NCBI GenBank assembly: GCA_004009845.1
Contig: RMBW01000007.1
Span: 1 to 64,000 of the forward strand
Reading direction: 5' to 3'
DNA length: 64,000 nucleotides
DNA from: Davidsoniella eucalypti
Lineage: Eukaryota; Ascomycota; Sordariomycetes; Microascales; Ceratocystidaceae
Both the position numbers and the translations under genes were made by a program. The notes below the pieces were generated by a model. That model was not told the origin of the DNA. It did no database searches and saw only the letters and a program-made list of their open reading frames with translations. How positions within the stretch are numbered: the stretch's first letter is position 1; the number at the start of each line of letters is the position of its first letter. Below are positions 11,185-22,269 of this stretch, in pieces.

Positions 11185-13341
11185 ATGGAGGTAGCAATTG
11201 CTAGGCCGTGTACACCACCTAGCACGCCACCCCAGATCCAATCAGAGGCTGGTTTTTTGCCATCTCATGCACTGGATTCAGAAGCTTCTCCTTCTTTGTC
11301 TCCCTCGCAGCCTCACCATAACAAAGATAACAGTACTCCACGCCATATCATGAGCCATTCAACAGCGTTACCGAACAAAGATTCCCATGGCCAAAATCTA
11401 GCCCAGGCTCACTCGTTACGCCACCGAAAGCCCGATGCCTCGGTCTCTGCCTCCTCGGATGTCGAATCAGTGCTTCTTAGCAAGAACATTGGCGTCTCCG
11501 TCACAGACCACGATGGCCATATCAAGTCGCTATCACAGAACGAGAAGCTAGTCCTTCTCCAGTCACCGCAGTTACGAGAAGTTCTAAGTGGCTCGTTGCG
11601 CCGGGCGGGCGAGTCACAGCAGGTCCTCAAACGACGCAAGTTCCGTGACTTCATTTTCACGCGCCAATTCAGCACTTTTGATGGCCAAAACGACTTGGCT
11701 GCCAATAGTCTGTTTCTTGGCTTCTTTAACTTGTTTTGGATGGGTATCTTCCTGTACATGCTCAAGATTGTCATCGCCAATGTCGTGAACCATGGCAACT
11801 TGCTTGGCACCCACGAAATTTACAGCACAATGGTATCCCGAGATTTAATAGTTCTAGGTCTCGCTGACGGCGTTATGTGTGCCCTGAACTCTGTCTCTTG
11901 GGGCTTCCAGCTTGCTGTTCTTGCCGATTATGTCGACTGGGACCGTTCGGGCTGGATCATCCAACATGTCTGGCAAACTTTCTTTATTGGCGCTGCCGTA
12001 GGCCTCACTCTCTATAGAGATTGGCCCTGGACACACACTGTTTTCTTTGTCATCCATACGATAGCTCAACTCATGAAGCAGCATTCATATAGTTCATACA
12101 ACGGCTATCTCTCTTCTATCTACAAACAACGTATGTTTCTACAAGGAAAACTCCGCGAATTAGACGATATCGCTCCAAGCAGACATGCTTCGGGAGCGGC
12201 CCCGACCGCCTCACAAGTAGATGCTGCATATCTCGAAACGAAATCCCACCCTCTTGTTTCTGATGACATCCCCGATCTATCAAGTCGTCGAGAGCAGGTA
12301 GTTCAAACCACACAAGACCATGATCTCGAAGCTATCGCCGCAGCTATCGGCTCCGGCGTGCGGTTGGATATGGATCAAATCAACTCTTATAAGCGTATTA
12401 TTAGATGGGAAGTTCGCGCTCTAGGCGAGGAACTCAAAGGCCATGCCACAGTGCCTCAGAAGGCCTATCCACACAACTTGACATTGTCAAACTGTGCTGA
12501 GTGGGTGGCTCTTCCTACTCTTGTATACGAATTAGAGTATCCGCGTTCCGATCGTATCAACTGGCGCTACGTTGCTGTCAAAACTACTGCTGTCTTCGGT
12601 ATCATTTTTGTTATGATGCTGATCTCACAGCACTTCATCTGTACGTTCAAACCAGCCAAACATTACTTTGGCCTACTGGATATACAAATCTTCTCGTTGT
12701 CTCGTCTAAAATACTAACATCGCTTTAGATCCTGTTATAAGTGACGCGGCCGCCATGAAAGCCGCCAATGTCCCGCTCATCGACCGCTTCAAAGCCTGGC
12801 CCATGATGCTTAGCGATCTCATGTTTCCATTCATGATGGAGTACCTACTTACCTGGTACCTGATCTGGGAGACGATCCTCAACCTACTCGCCGAGCTGAC
12901 CTACTTTGCCGACCGCAGCTTCTACGATGCCTGGTGGAATAGTGTCTCATGGGATCAATTTGCCCGCGACTGGAATCGTCCTGTGCATAACTTCCTACTC
13001 CGGCATGTCTACCACTCGTCTCAGGCTAGCATGAAGATCGGCCGTCATACTGCCACACTGATAACTTTTTTCTTGTCTGCCAGTGTACACGAATTGGTGA
13101 TGTGGTGTTTATTCAAAAAACTGCGCGGCTACTTACTCATCATGCAGATGTGTCAAATTCCGGTACGTTATTTCTATCCAAATTTGTGTGGTTTAAACTA
13201 ATCTTTTTTTTTCATGTGTAGCTTGTAAGCCTCAGTCGATCGCGTTTCCTCAAGGGACGAAAGACACTCGGTAATCTCATCTTTTGGCTAGGAATTTTCA
13301 CCGGCCCTGGTCTCCTGTGCAGTCTTTACGTCATTCTATGA
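11185..13341 (+). CDS. ARE2: Sterol O-acyltransferase (ACAT/ARE family, MBOAT)
   Basis: ER membrane enzyme that esterifies ergosterol and precursors with fatty acyl-CoA for storage in lipid droplets. Exons are 11185-12640, 12729-13162 and 13222-13341 (2010 nt, 669 residues). The N-terminal ~150 residues are polar and low complexity, as in the family. Several membrane helices follow from about residue 175. The family box is FYDAWWN near residue 549 (yeast has FYGDWWN, so the Asp is one position earlier). RPVHNFLLRHVYHSS follows, and the MBOAT histidine lies in SASVHEL near residue 606. The C terminus, from LVSLSRSRF to FWLGIFTGPG, matches Are1/Are2 closely. I chose the ATG at 11185; the frame extends 18 nt upstream without an ATG. 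DGAT1 is less likely because the C-terminal half tracks the ARE proteins. ARE1 and ARE2 cannot be distinguished. Confidence 0.93.
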
Positions 13342-13829
13342 ATCAGTCGCATTGCAATTTTGGCATTGCTTCATTCAGTCAAACATGTTTTGTCACATGC
13401 ATATAGTTTTCTGTGTGTATGTTTTGACTAAAACCAGGAATTTTTTATTTTTTTGGGCAGAAAGGGGGTTCGTTCTTATGAATTTTTCATGTTTAATAGT
13501 ATTTTGTAGCATAAATTTTTGATGTCATACATGTTCAATAAACCAAATCAAACAAATCACTAACTGCGCCAATTTGAAAACTTCAATACCATACATAAAA
13601 AATATTGTTGGGAGTTTTTTTTTTACTGCCTCCATGTCTTGGTATTTTGAAAGAAGAAAAAAAATAGTCATAAAGGGAAAAAAAAGTATTTGGCCGTGAA
13701 AAAGAAATATTTTTAAAAACGGATGAAAAAAGAAAAAAAAAGCTATAATAAAAAAAGTATCTCCCCAAAGCAAGAAAAAATGAATTCATAAAAGACGAAT
13801 AGAGAAAAACAATCGGACTACCACCCAGC
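13342..13829. other. Convergent intergenic region SOAT/fimbrin
   Basis: 488 AT-rich bases with many A and T runs (13440-13480, 13610-13760) serving both 3' ends. Nothing else seen. Confidence 0.5.
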
Positions 13830-16152
13830 TTACATCTTCTCATGCGTAGCCATGAGCGAACCTAGAAGAAAAGGAAGAATAATGTTAGCATGATACAGTA
13901 CAGCATAAAAGAATCAGCGAGGGAGATTATAAACTTACCAATAAAGGTCGTTACCAGACGACTACGAACCTGGCAGATATCCTCAGGCACCAGCCAGATA
14001 GTAGCACCCATCTTGCGAGCAATAGAGATACTCAGCTTAGCGTTCAGATAGGCATCATCCTCGGTATGACCTGGAGTAACCAAATCGTAATCGACATAGC
14101 TACTCTTCATACCGTTGAGTACATCGAGCAGGAACACACCGGAACGGATAGCAGGATCTTTGAACGAGCGGATAGCTGAAGTCTTGCCACCTTTACGGCT
14201 CATATCGTTGGCCCAACGCACCATCTCGGCATCAGTGATTTCACGCTTGCCTAGACGACGCGCTAGATCGGATAATGTTACGGTGATGTTACGGCGCATT
14301 AGCTGCCACACTAGACCTAGTGTCAAAGTGCGCTGGCCATCGGTGATGTCGGCACCTTGGATACCGACCAGAGAGAAGCCGTTCTGCTTGCCCAATTCAA
14401 TGACGTAGTTGGTGTTCTCGACAGCCTTGAAGCGCATTAGCTCACCACCGTTTGCGGGAGGCTTGTTGGCGTGACGCCAGTTGACCAGACCGGGAATGAT
14501 CTTGTCGTAAGCTTGTAGCAGGACAGTACCGTCGCGCAGATCATCGAAGAAGGACTGCACGGCAGGCTGGACATCGAGAGAGTTGAGCCACAAAGTGAAC
14601 ACACGAGCTTCACGCTCACCTTCGGCGTCAAAGTCCTCGACCTCCAGCTTCTCCTCTTCGGTAATGGGGTCCAGGCAGGGGTGAGTGTTGAATAGGTTGG
14701 CAACGAAAGCCAGGTTCAGCTTGGGGTTGCCGGCAACCAACGACTTAGGTGTAAGGAACTTACGGCAGCCCATGCGATCGGCGTTTTGAAGAACCTGCTC
14801 GGCGCGCTGTAGGGCATCACGAGTCTGGAGGGGGCTACGATCACACCCGTAGTCGGCGCCGATTTGAGCCAAGAGAACAGTGTAGTTCTCACCATCCTTG
14901 ACGTCGGTAGAGAAGTTGTTGACCCTATGAAAAATGACTGGTTAGTTTTTGTTGCGTGGATTTTATCAGTTTATGGGAAGCGATGTACATACCTTCTTTG
15001 CCAACCGGCAGCCTTGAGCTGGTAGTTGAACCAACGCAGTAGAATTTGTTCGGGAGAAAGACGCAGGAATTGCTCGAGTGTCTCATCCTCTTCAAGAAGA
15101 CGGTACAGTTCAGGATGAAGCTTGATATCGATCTTGCCCAGCAGACCACGGCGGATAATCTGCCAGATCAGACCCATGATCAGATGCTCGCGGACTTCGA
15201 TGATGTCGCCACTACCAATGTTGACAACCGAGCAACCAATACCCTTCGCAGACTCAATGACGATGTTGTTGTTCTCAGTCATGTGGAAAGCATTGAGGGT
15301 CTTGATCTTGCGGCCAGCAATGTTCAAGACACGCTCATCGATGGTGTCTGGTACGGAGTCATTGATCAGCTTGGCGAGCACCAGGCCGTCTTTGCACAGA
15401 TCGAACATCTCGAAGGTGTCAGTAGGGAAAGGCAGCAGGTGGCCGATGTCGTTGTCGCCAGCCAGGACGGCGTTGATGTGGCGCGTGAACTCGGTGCGCT
15501 CATCCTCGTTGATGGTATGGGTGATGTTGGTGTTTGAGCCCTGGACTAGAATGCGGCCGCTGCCACTAGGACGTGACTGATGGCCGAGCTGGCCACCTGT
15601 GCGCTGGGCCACGATGCCAGGGCTGATGGGAGTCGCAGCGGGGGCGCGACCACCGGTGTTCATGCGCTGTTGAGCGGGGGACGAGTCACGTAGCTTAGCA
15701 ATGAGCTACAAGATAGTCGAGATATTAGCTTCTAGATGCATCAGATGTAGACAAATCAATTGGTCGGAAAAGGCTTACGCCGACATAATCTTCCAGCTCT
15801 ACTCTGCGGGAGGAGTCGAGATCGACCTCCTTCAGAGCCTGGCGTACCACATCGTATGGTTGTCTCTCGCTAGTCTGTGTGGCCTTGATGGCAGTGGCTT
15901 CGTCAATGTAGCCCTTGTCGTCAACGTCGAGTTTCCGGAAAGCATCGCTGAGCGAGAAGATTTCGGGCTGCTGAAACTGGGGATATTTCCTGTGAGGAGC
16001 AAAGAGCCTTGTGTTAACAGATGTTCTTTTTCTTTTCTTTATTCCCTCGATTATTCTCACTACGCAAGAAATATCAAGGAATTGTTTTCTTTAACTAGAG
16101 TAATCTGTCAAGGGTGCTGGGTGGCTTACTTTTGGAGTCTAATGACGTTCAT
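13830..16152 (-). CDS. fimA: Fimbrin/plastin, actin-bundling protein (Sac6 family)
   Basis: Cross-links actin filaments in endocytic patches, contractile rings and, in hyphae, the subapical actin collar. Exons are 16152-16130, 15989-15779, 15705-14993, 14924-13939 and 13861-13830 (1965 nt, 654 residues). The first coding exon is 23 nt. The N terminus has a pair of EF-hand-like loops: the first (DVDDKGYIDEA) is near canonical, while the second (DLDSSRRVELED) has Arg where Gly is usual. Four calponin-homology domains in two tandem pairs follow, with landmarks such as FEMFDLCKDGLVLAKLIND, LIMGLIWQIIRR, LGLVWQLMRR and a final SRLVTTFIG. The C terminus is SLMATHEKM, decoded by the 32-nt last exon. 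Length and order equal Sac6 and Aspergillus FimA. Identity is firm. Confidence 0.95.
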
Positions 16153-17985
16153 GATGAGCTAGTGGTTTCTGGGACGCAGATTTATTATTGAAAAGGGAAG
16201 AAAAAAAAGTAAGAGGAGAGAAGAAAAGGCAGTAGATATTGGATGAGGGCCGAGTTATAGCTTGTTTGCTGTGACGCCTACGACAACGGGTCTTATTCTA
16301 CAAAAACAGCAGCGAGCCGAGCCAGTGACCGGAATGAATGTGAGCGGACGGCAGCAAGTCCTAGGGCGTGAGGAAAGAAAAAAGGGAGCCTGGGGCGAGC
16401 TTGTCCTAAGCAGGATTGTTAGCTTCTAAGCTCTAACTGGGGCCTATTAGCGGACGGGCTGTTCTGGGTCGTGGAGCCTCGCATAAGCAACAGAAGGTGA
16501 TGGAAGTTTGAGAGAAGCAACAAACGAAGGCGAAGTAACGAAGAAGTTGGGGAATATACAAAGTGTTTCGTGCCACAAGAACAAATAACAATAACAGTGG
16601 CCAAACCCGCCAATCAGTGTATGTGATCGAAGGCTGTCTGTACCGATCCAACACAGCAATTGGCCGCTCGAAATGCGCAATAGATAACGAGGGTCGATGG
16701 CGATGCGCTGTGTAGCAGAAGCGATACGATGCGAGGAGAACAGGAAGTGAGGCCTACCGTTATTTCCGGCTGGAATGTATATGGCAGACGCACCGAAGCT
16801 ACCAAAAGACGAAGCTCTAATGTAGCAAAAAGGATACTTTAGGGAAAAAGCGATGGGAAAAAAAGGCGGTGTTAGGTGCTAAAGTCTGGGAAAAAGCCGT
16901 GATGGTTTTCTTGGATCCAAAGCTAGAGAAGTTCATCAAAGCAGGAAAAGCTCGAGATGAAGACGCATAAGATGTTTCTAATGGCGGGGGCGGGGGTTTA
17001 CATAAGCCGCCGTGAAGCAAAATAAATCCAAGAAATCCAACGGAAATCCAAAGCTGCGGAAGCGCTGTGGCGCGGTCTCGTTTTTGCTCTTTTGTGACAG
17101 GCGATGCGCTAACAATAGCAGCCTAGAAATCCACCTCCTCTAAAATCTACTGGCTAGGCTGGGCTCGATCAAGGCCTAAAGAGCACCGATTGGGGCTGTG
17201 TTGTGTTTGGAAGCCGCTGGCTCCGCTCTACATATTGTGTGTGTTCTTATATAATATTTTTGAATACTCAGGCCGACTTGGCGGGGCCTGCCGATTCTTG
17301 GTGCGCTGATGCTGGTGCCTAAGATACAACATGAGATATCGCCTAGGCTCAGATGATAGCATTGGGTACCTGAGCAACTTGCCGCTTGCGTATGCATTAC
17401 AACGACGGCAAAAGATCTGTTGCTACCTGCTGACATTGGTTCGTTTCCCTTTTGCAGGCGCCAAAATTAGAGTTTCCCTTGTTTCCTGCGCTTCAAAGAG
17501 GCTTATATTCTAATGTATTTTTTCCCATGCCTTATATCATAATAACAATTGTCTGGGTCAAGAAACACTGCCGTGCTTCACTAACACCAGGGGTTAGAAT
17601 GATGAATTACGTCTGTTATCAACACCGTACGAGTTTCGATCTAACACTTAGCAAACCACCTTCAAAGACACGGTCTTCGTCAAGCTTTTTTGCATTAGAG
17701 TCAGAGCCATTCTGCATTCTAGCATTCCCCAAATATAAATGCAAATAGAGAATAAGAAAAAAGGGCCTAGTCCAAGCATCCCACATATGTTCATTCATGC
17801 GCTAACCCTACCGCTCGATAGCTGCTTTAGGAAAATCCGGAGCTAAAAATCTTCACGACTAGGGTTTACAAGACTTCATCAACGTCATTTGATAAAACCA
17901 ACAAGCTCAAATCTCAACTCACCATTCAGTCTACGCCACACACCAAACCTTGTTATTCGACAATTTAGATAGAATCCCTTCAATA
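16153..17985. other. Divergent promoter region fimbrin / RING protein
   Basis: 1.8 kb between divergent starts. Poly-purine tracts lie near 16190-16240, which is the fimbrin leader. Only short, stop-rich open frames occur. Two telobox-like elements close to the right-hand gene are listed separately. I see no RNA gene. Confidence 0.5.
17803..17867. promoter_or_regulatory. Pair of inverted telobox-like motifs upstream of the RING/ankyrin gene
   Basis: TAACCCTA at 17803-17810 and TAGGGTTT at 17860-17867 lie 50 bases apart in opposite orientation, 120-180 bases before the start codon. Telomere-repeat-like boxes occur in fungal promoters and bind Myb-type factors such as Tbf1 and Teb1. Function here is inferred from sequence and position only. 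Confidence 0.3.
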
Positions 17986-18889
17986 ATGAGCGTCTGCAGA
18001 GCTTGTAACCAAGCACTCGTCATCCAAACCGAGAGTCCGTGCGATGAAAACGGCGACCCGGTGGTTGAAGGTTCCTCGGCTGCCGAAGGCGAGTCCGTGC
18101 CTGACGATCTGACTCTATCGTGCGGCTGCCACTTCCACTGGTAAGTACCGGAGCCAACCCCGAGACCCTAGCTATTCTTTCGTCCGGTCGTCATACCCGT
18201 CTTTTTCCTAATCGCATCCGTCTATGCTCTAATATGAATCTTTGTCGCCTAACGGAAACAGGGAGTGCTTCTTCGACTGTGCCAAAGATGTTGCCGCCAC
18301 CGCCCAATGTCCCGCCTGCAGAACTCCTCTCTTCGCTGTTCTGCCTAGCATCCAGGACTTCATTACCCTCCCGCCTACCATCTTTGCCGCCTACCTGAAC
18401 GAAGGTGGTTTAGATCCACAGCTGGACATCGGCTCGCGTATCGCCGAGGAAGCCTTCTTCTCGCTATCCCCCGATGCTCGTGCCGCCAAGGCTCTGCATG
18501 TGATGGCTGCCGAGGGCGATATTGCCGGTCTGTTGGATATCATCCGTGATACGGCTGAGGAAACTACAGATCCTAATGAGATGGGCTCGTTGCTACGCTT
18601 CCAGGATCCGCTCAATAAGTACGTCTCGGCTTTGCATCTGGCCGTTGAGAATAAGCAGACTGACGTTTGCTGGTTGCTCCTGTGGGTGACGTCGTCGTTG
18701 AGTATGGAGTTCTTCCCTGAGTTTTTGCTTAAAGTTGCCCAGGAAGTCGGTCTAGGTAGACTAGAGGTCTCTAGTGCTGAGCAGGATATCCGTGCGTTAC
18801 GGGATACCCAGGGAAGAACCGCTGAAGATATTGCCCGTGAGGTTGAGTTTATCGAAATGCTCCAACCGGGGATTCTCGTTCTTAACTAG
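17986..18889 (+). CDS. RING-like zinc-finger protein with an ankyrin-like C-terminal part
   Basis: 260-residue protein from exons 17986-18140 and 18262-18889 (783 nt). The Cys/His pattern of the N terminus fits a RING or RING-variant zinc site: CRAC (residues 4-7), CGCHFHWEC (46-54) and CPAC (68-71), with the intron inside the Trp codon of the second cluster. Such domains usually act as E3 ubiquitin ligases. The rest is helical, with ankyrin-like fragments (KALHVMAAEGDIAGLLDII, VSALHLAVENKQTDVCWLLL). I recognise it as a conserved mould protein type but not as a named gene. The ATG is the first that gives the CRAC start; the frame is open upstream without another ATG. An intron-retention form would lose the zinc site. 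Substrate and pathway are unknown. Confidence 0.8.
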
Positions 18890-19185
18890 AGACAGCTGGC
18901 TGGCTTTTTCTCGTTGTGTACAATAGCATCTACATACTATGTGTAGATAATGCATGTGATGGCTTAGGGGCGTTCTTAGGTAGAGGGATTATAGCATAAA
19001 ATTGAGGCTAGAAGCAAATCAAAAGCGAATGGATAACCAATTAAAAAAACAAAAAAATAAATAAAAGCTAGTTGTACTGAAATATGAAGTCTATATATCT
19101 ATCGGTATCAATATGAAGTGAATAAATGCGTAGTTAATAACCCACAAAATCACTCCCCCCTCGTAAACCCACATCGTTCCACTGT

Positions 19186-22100
19186 TTATTTCCGTCTCTT
19201 GGCCGAGACAGTTGTTTTCCCTGATCTGTTGGATAGAAGTTGTGATAGGAAGAAATGCATGACGTCTTCATCAGCCCAATAACCCATGTGGGATGCGATG
19301 GCATTGATAGGGTTGTAGTCAAGCACGCCTTCCTGGATTGTAAAGTCCACCCGGCTATTGCGGTTTAGCGCCCGTACCTTTTGCTCCTCGCGGCGGATCT
19401 TGTTACTCTTCTTTTCAAGATCCTCCCATTCCGCTGCTGGGGTCTTGTTGCTGCCATCAGCGTTGGTACCAGAGCCACACGATAATTTGTCCTCCTTGCT
19501 CTTGTTCTTGCTTTCCTTTTCGGCCTTGTCCTTGCGAGTCTTCTGGAATTTGGAGAAGAGAGTTTCGAGTTCGTCGTCAATCAATGTTAGATCGTTGCCA
19601 CTCATACTTGGCCGACCTTCGGTGTTATTGGCAGGGTCGGCAAGTTGTCGCTTACGAGCATTGGTTAACTCTCCAAGCTTGTTGGCAGCAGTGAGTGCCT
19701 TGTCAACTTCATCATTATCTTCGCCATTGGCAGACGCCGCGTTGAAGCGGGCGACTTCGTCATTAGTGAGTCCTAGACTGCGGTTGATCAAGCTAGTTGT
19801 GATCCCAGAACTGAAGCTTGACCAGAGTCCACTGACACTTTGTCCGACCTTGACACCAATGCTGCTGAGTCCTTGCGGCGCAACACTGCCAAATATTCCC
19901 TTCTTGGTGTATGGCAGATTTTGGGGCTTTAGGGTCTTCATTGCCGGAGAGATCAGCGGTTCCATGCGATAGGCGATAGGATCTGAGGGGTGGATGATGT
20001 TGAAAAGCTGTTCGACCTTGGGAGAAGATACAGAATGAGGAAGTCCAGTGACAGGGGATAGTCTTGGCTCCTCAAAGTCGGGATCTTCGAGATCGATGAC
20101 TATGGGAGCAATAGGGGCATTCTTACGGCCCGCAATAGTTCTACGCAAGATGTTAGTGATCGGCTATAGTAAGAGTTACAGTCTAGGATGGCACATACCT
20201 TCCCCTGAGCATCTGGAATAAACCGATAGGAGAGCCTAAACAATACAGGTCGCTGACATTGAACTCAAGCTCCATGTCTCTATCGTGAGATTTGCTTGAT
20301 ACAGACGAGGGAGATGACCATAGACGAGGCGCGTGTCTAACTGCCCGTTGCGGTGTCTCCTGCTTCTGACGACACAAGATATCAAACATGATGGCCGAGC
20401 CTAGGGAGTGGCCCATGATATGGACCTTTCCCTTGAATTCTGGGTTGCGTTGCTTGAATAGGCGGTATATATGGTTGGATTCCTGAAGAACGATCTTGAT
20501 GATCTGTTCTCTGTAACCGCTCTGATACAAGAGAACATCCAAAGCCAGGTCTGACATCAAAGAACGGGCAAATGCCACGCCTTCTACAGTGATGTCTTCC
20601 AATGAAGGGTCTAAATCCCATATTTGTTAGTGTGTATACTCTCATGTAGAAGTAGCTTATTTGAAGCGGGGGAAGGATTAAAAACTTACATTCATCCTCT
20701 TCGAAACCACCAACTTCACCAATATCCTTTTCACGCCTTTTATCACGCTGCTTTGGAAAGTCAAGCAAATGTCTCCAGCAAACAGGCAATACTTGCACGC
20801 GACAGTTTTCCGGGTCTTTGCCAAGCTCGCCATTCAGAGCTCGTAGATCAGCAGAGCTGGAATATACATTTTTAAGGGTCTTGCGCAAAAGGTTGACGTC
20901 ATGGATGAAGTTGATACTTTCCATACGCAAACTGAGCATTTGGCCAATACCGTGAGTGACCAGAACTAGATGCTCAATATCACGGCCCTGCGACTCGTCT
21001 TCGTCATTGTAGTCATTGCGCATTTCATTCTCTTGTCGTTTTCGGAGCTCCTCATCTTGAAATATCGGGGTTTCAGGCTCTTGGATAACCCCATCAATGA
21101 CGGCCACAGACCGGCGCTTCGCAGCTTTGGCTGCCCTTTCGTCCAGTTCCTGAATGCCAACCGTCACTGGCGTCAATGGTAGTTTGTCATCCCTATCTTT
21201 GTCTTTGCCTTTGCCAGGCTCTTGGTAACCGCGGATGAGCTTTATACCACTAAGATGGCCTCCACCGGCAAAGGTGCTGTAAACAGTTGATGTGACCCAC
21301 GAAAAAACACCATCAGATGAAAGCCAAGCGGTGTTTGCGTCTTGGTATGTGGCCACATTGTTCATGTAAGTTCCAAAAAGGCGATATGACTGTAGTGAAG
21401 AAGGTGCAGGTTCATTGACTTTAGGTATTTGCTCATCCGATGACACTTTGAGATTGTCAGAAGATGAGTTTCCTGCAGAATTCTTAGCAGAGACGCCCTT
21501 TTCAGGTTTTGGCGTTAGCGGAACGTCGAGCCATGGCTTCGTTTTGAGGTATCCTTCCTCAAGCTGTGCGGCGAGGTTCTCCTCACAAGGGACTAGCTTA
21601 GACCCTTCAGACGTGAACCAAGTGCCACGACGAACGTCGTATATAGGGCCTTGCCAGTACACAGGGCTAAGCTCACGTCGGGCAATGTTAACGTCGAATA
21701 GGTAATCTTCGTTGACAGGAACTGTAACAGCAGGTTCAGGCTCAGGGCTGCTACTACCATCTTCCAGAGAGCCATGGGTGCCTGATCGAGGCCTCAATGC
21801 TAAGCGATTCTCGCTCTTTTCAAGAAGCTCTTGATAGGCAGATTCTATCGAGCGAGAGTCCGAGTTTGAGAATGGCAAATACTTCTTAGCCGGTGGTAAA
21901 GGCTTGTCATCAGATAGCTTCTTGAGGATACCTGTCTGATACTGCGGCTTACGCTTTGGGTTCTGGATACATGCATATTAGTAATGTACACAAAGCCTGA
22001 TACTAGCCACGGAGACTTACATCGACAGCATGATACCACATGACGTTCATAGGCGGACAGTCTGGGGGGTAATACTTGAGACTCCGGCCATAGAGGTGGC

Positions 22101-22269
22101 TAGACCTGTGATCAGCTCGTTTAGCGCCGGCCGGCGTTGGGGTCTGAGGCGCGGCATCTTTAGTAGGCGTAGCAGGCGTTGATCGGTTGGCAGCCCACGG
22201 GTTGATCGAGTCTAGATACGAAGGCGCCCTATCCGCCTTCTTCTCACTGTTTAGCGGAGCGGGAGGCAT
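19186..22269 (-). CDS. DDHD-domain phospholipase (PA-preferring phospholipase A1 family)
   Basis: Intracellular lipase of 962 residues from exons 22269-22021, 21962-20690, 20610-20199 and 20140-19186 (2889 nt). The serine-hydrolase core shows LVLVTHGIGQ and the nucleophile elbow GHSLGS near residue 573. The C-terminal DDHD region ends with NPINAIASHMGYWADEDV (about 918-935), which carries the conserved His and Asp. A long charged, Lys-rich insert precedes it (around residues 830-890). Relatives are yeast Ddl1 (YOR022C) and animal DDHD1/2, which hydrolyse phosphatidic acid, mitochondrial phospholipids or triacylglycerol. I start at the first ATG (MPPAPLNSEKK). The frame is open about 240 nt further upstream with a basic, Ser-rich sequence that resembles a mitochondrial presequence. 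It lacks an ATG, so a longer form would need another exon or a near-cognate start. Confidence 0.9.
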
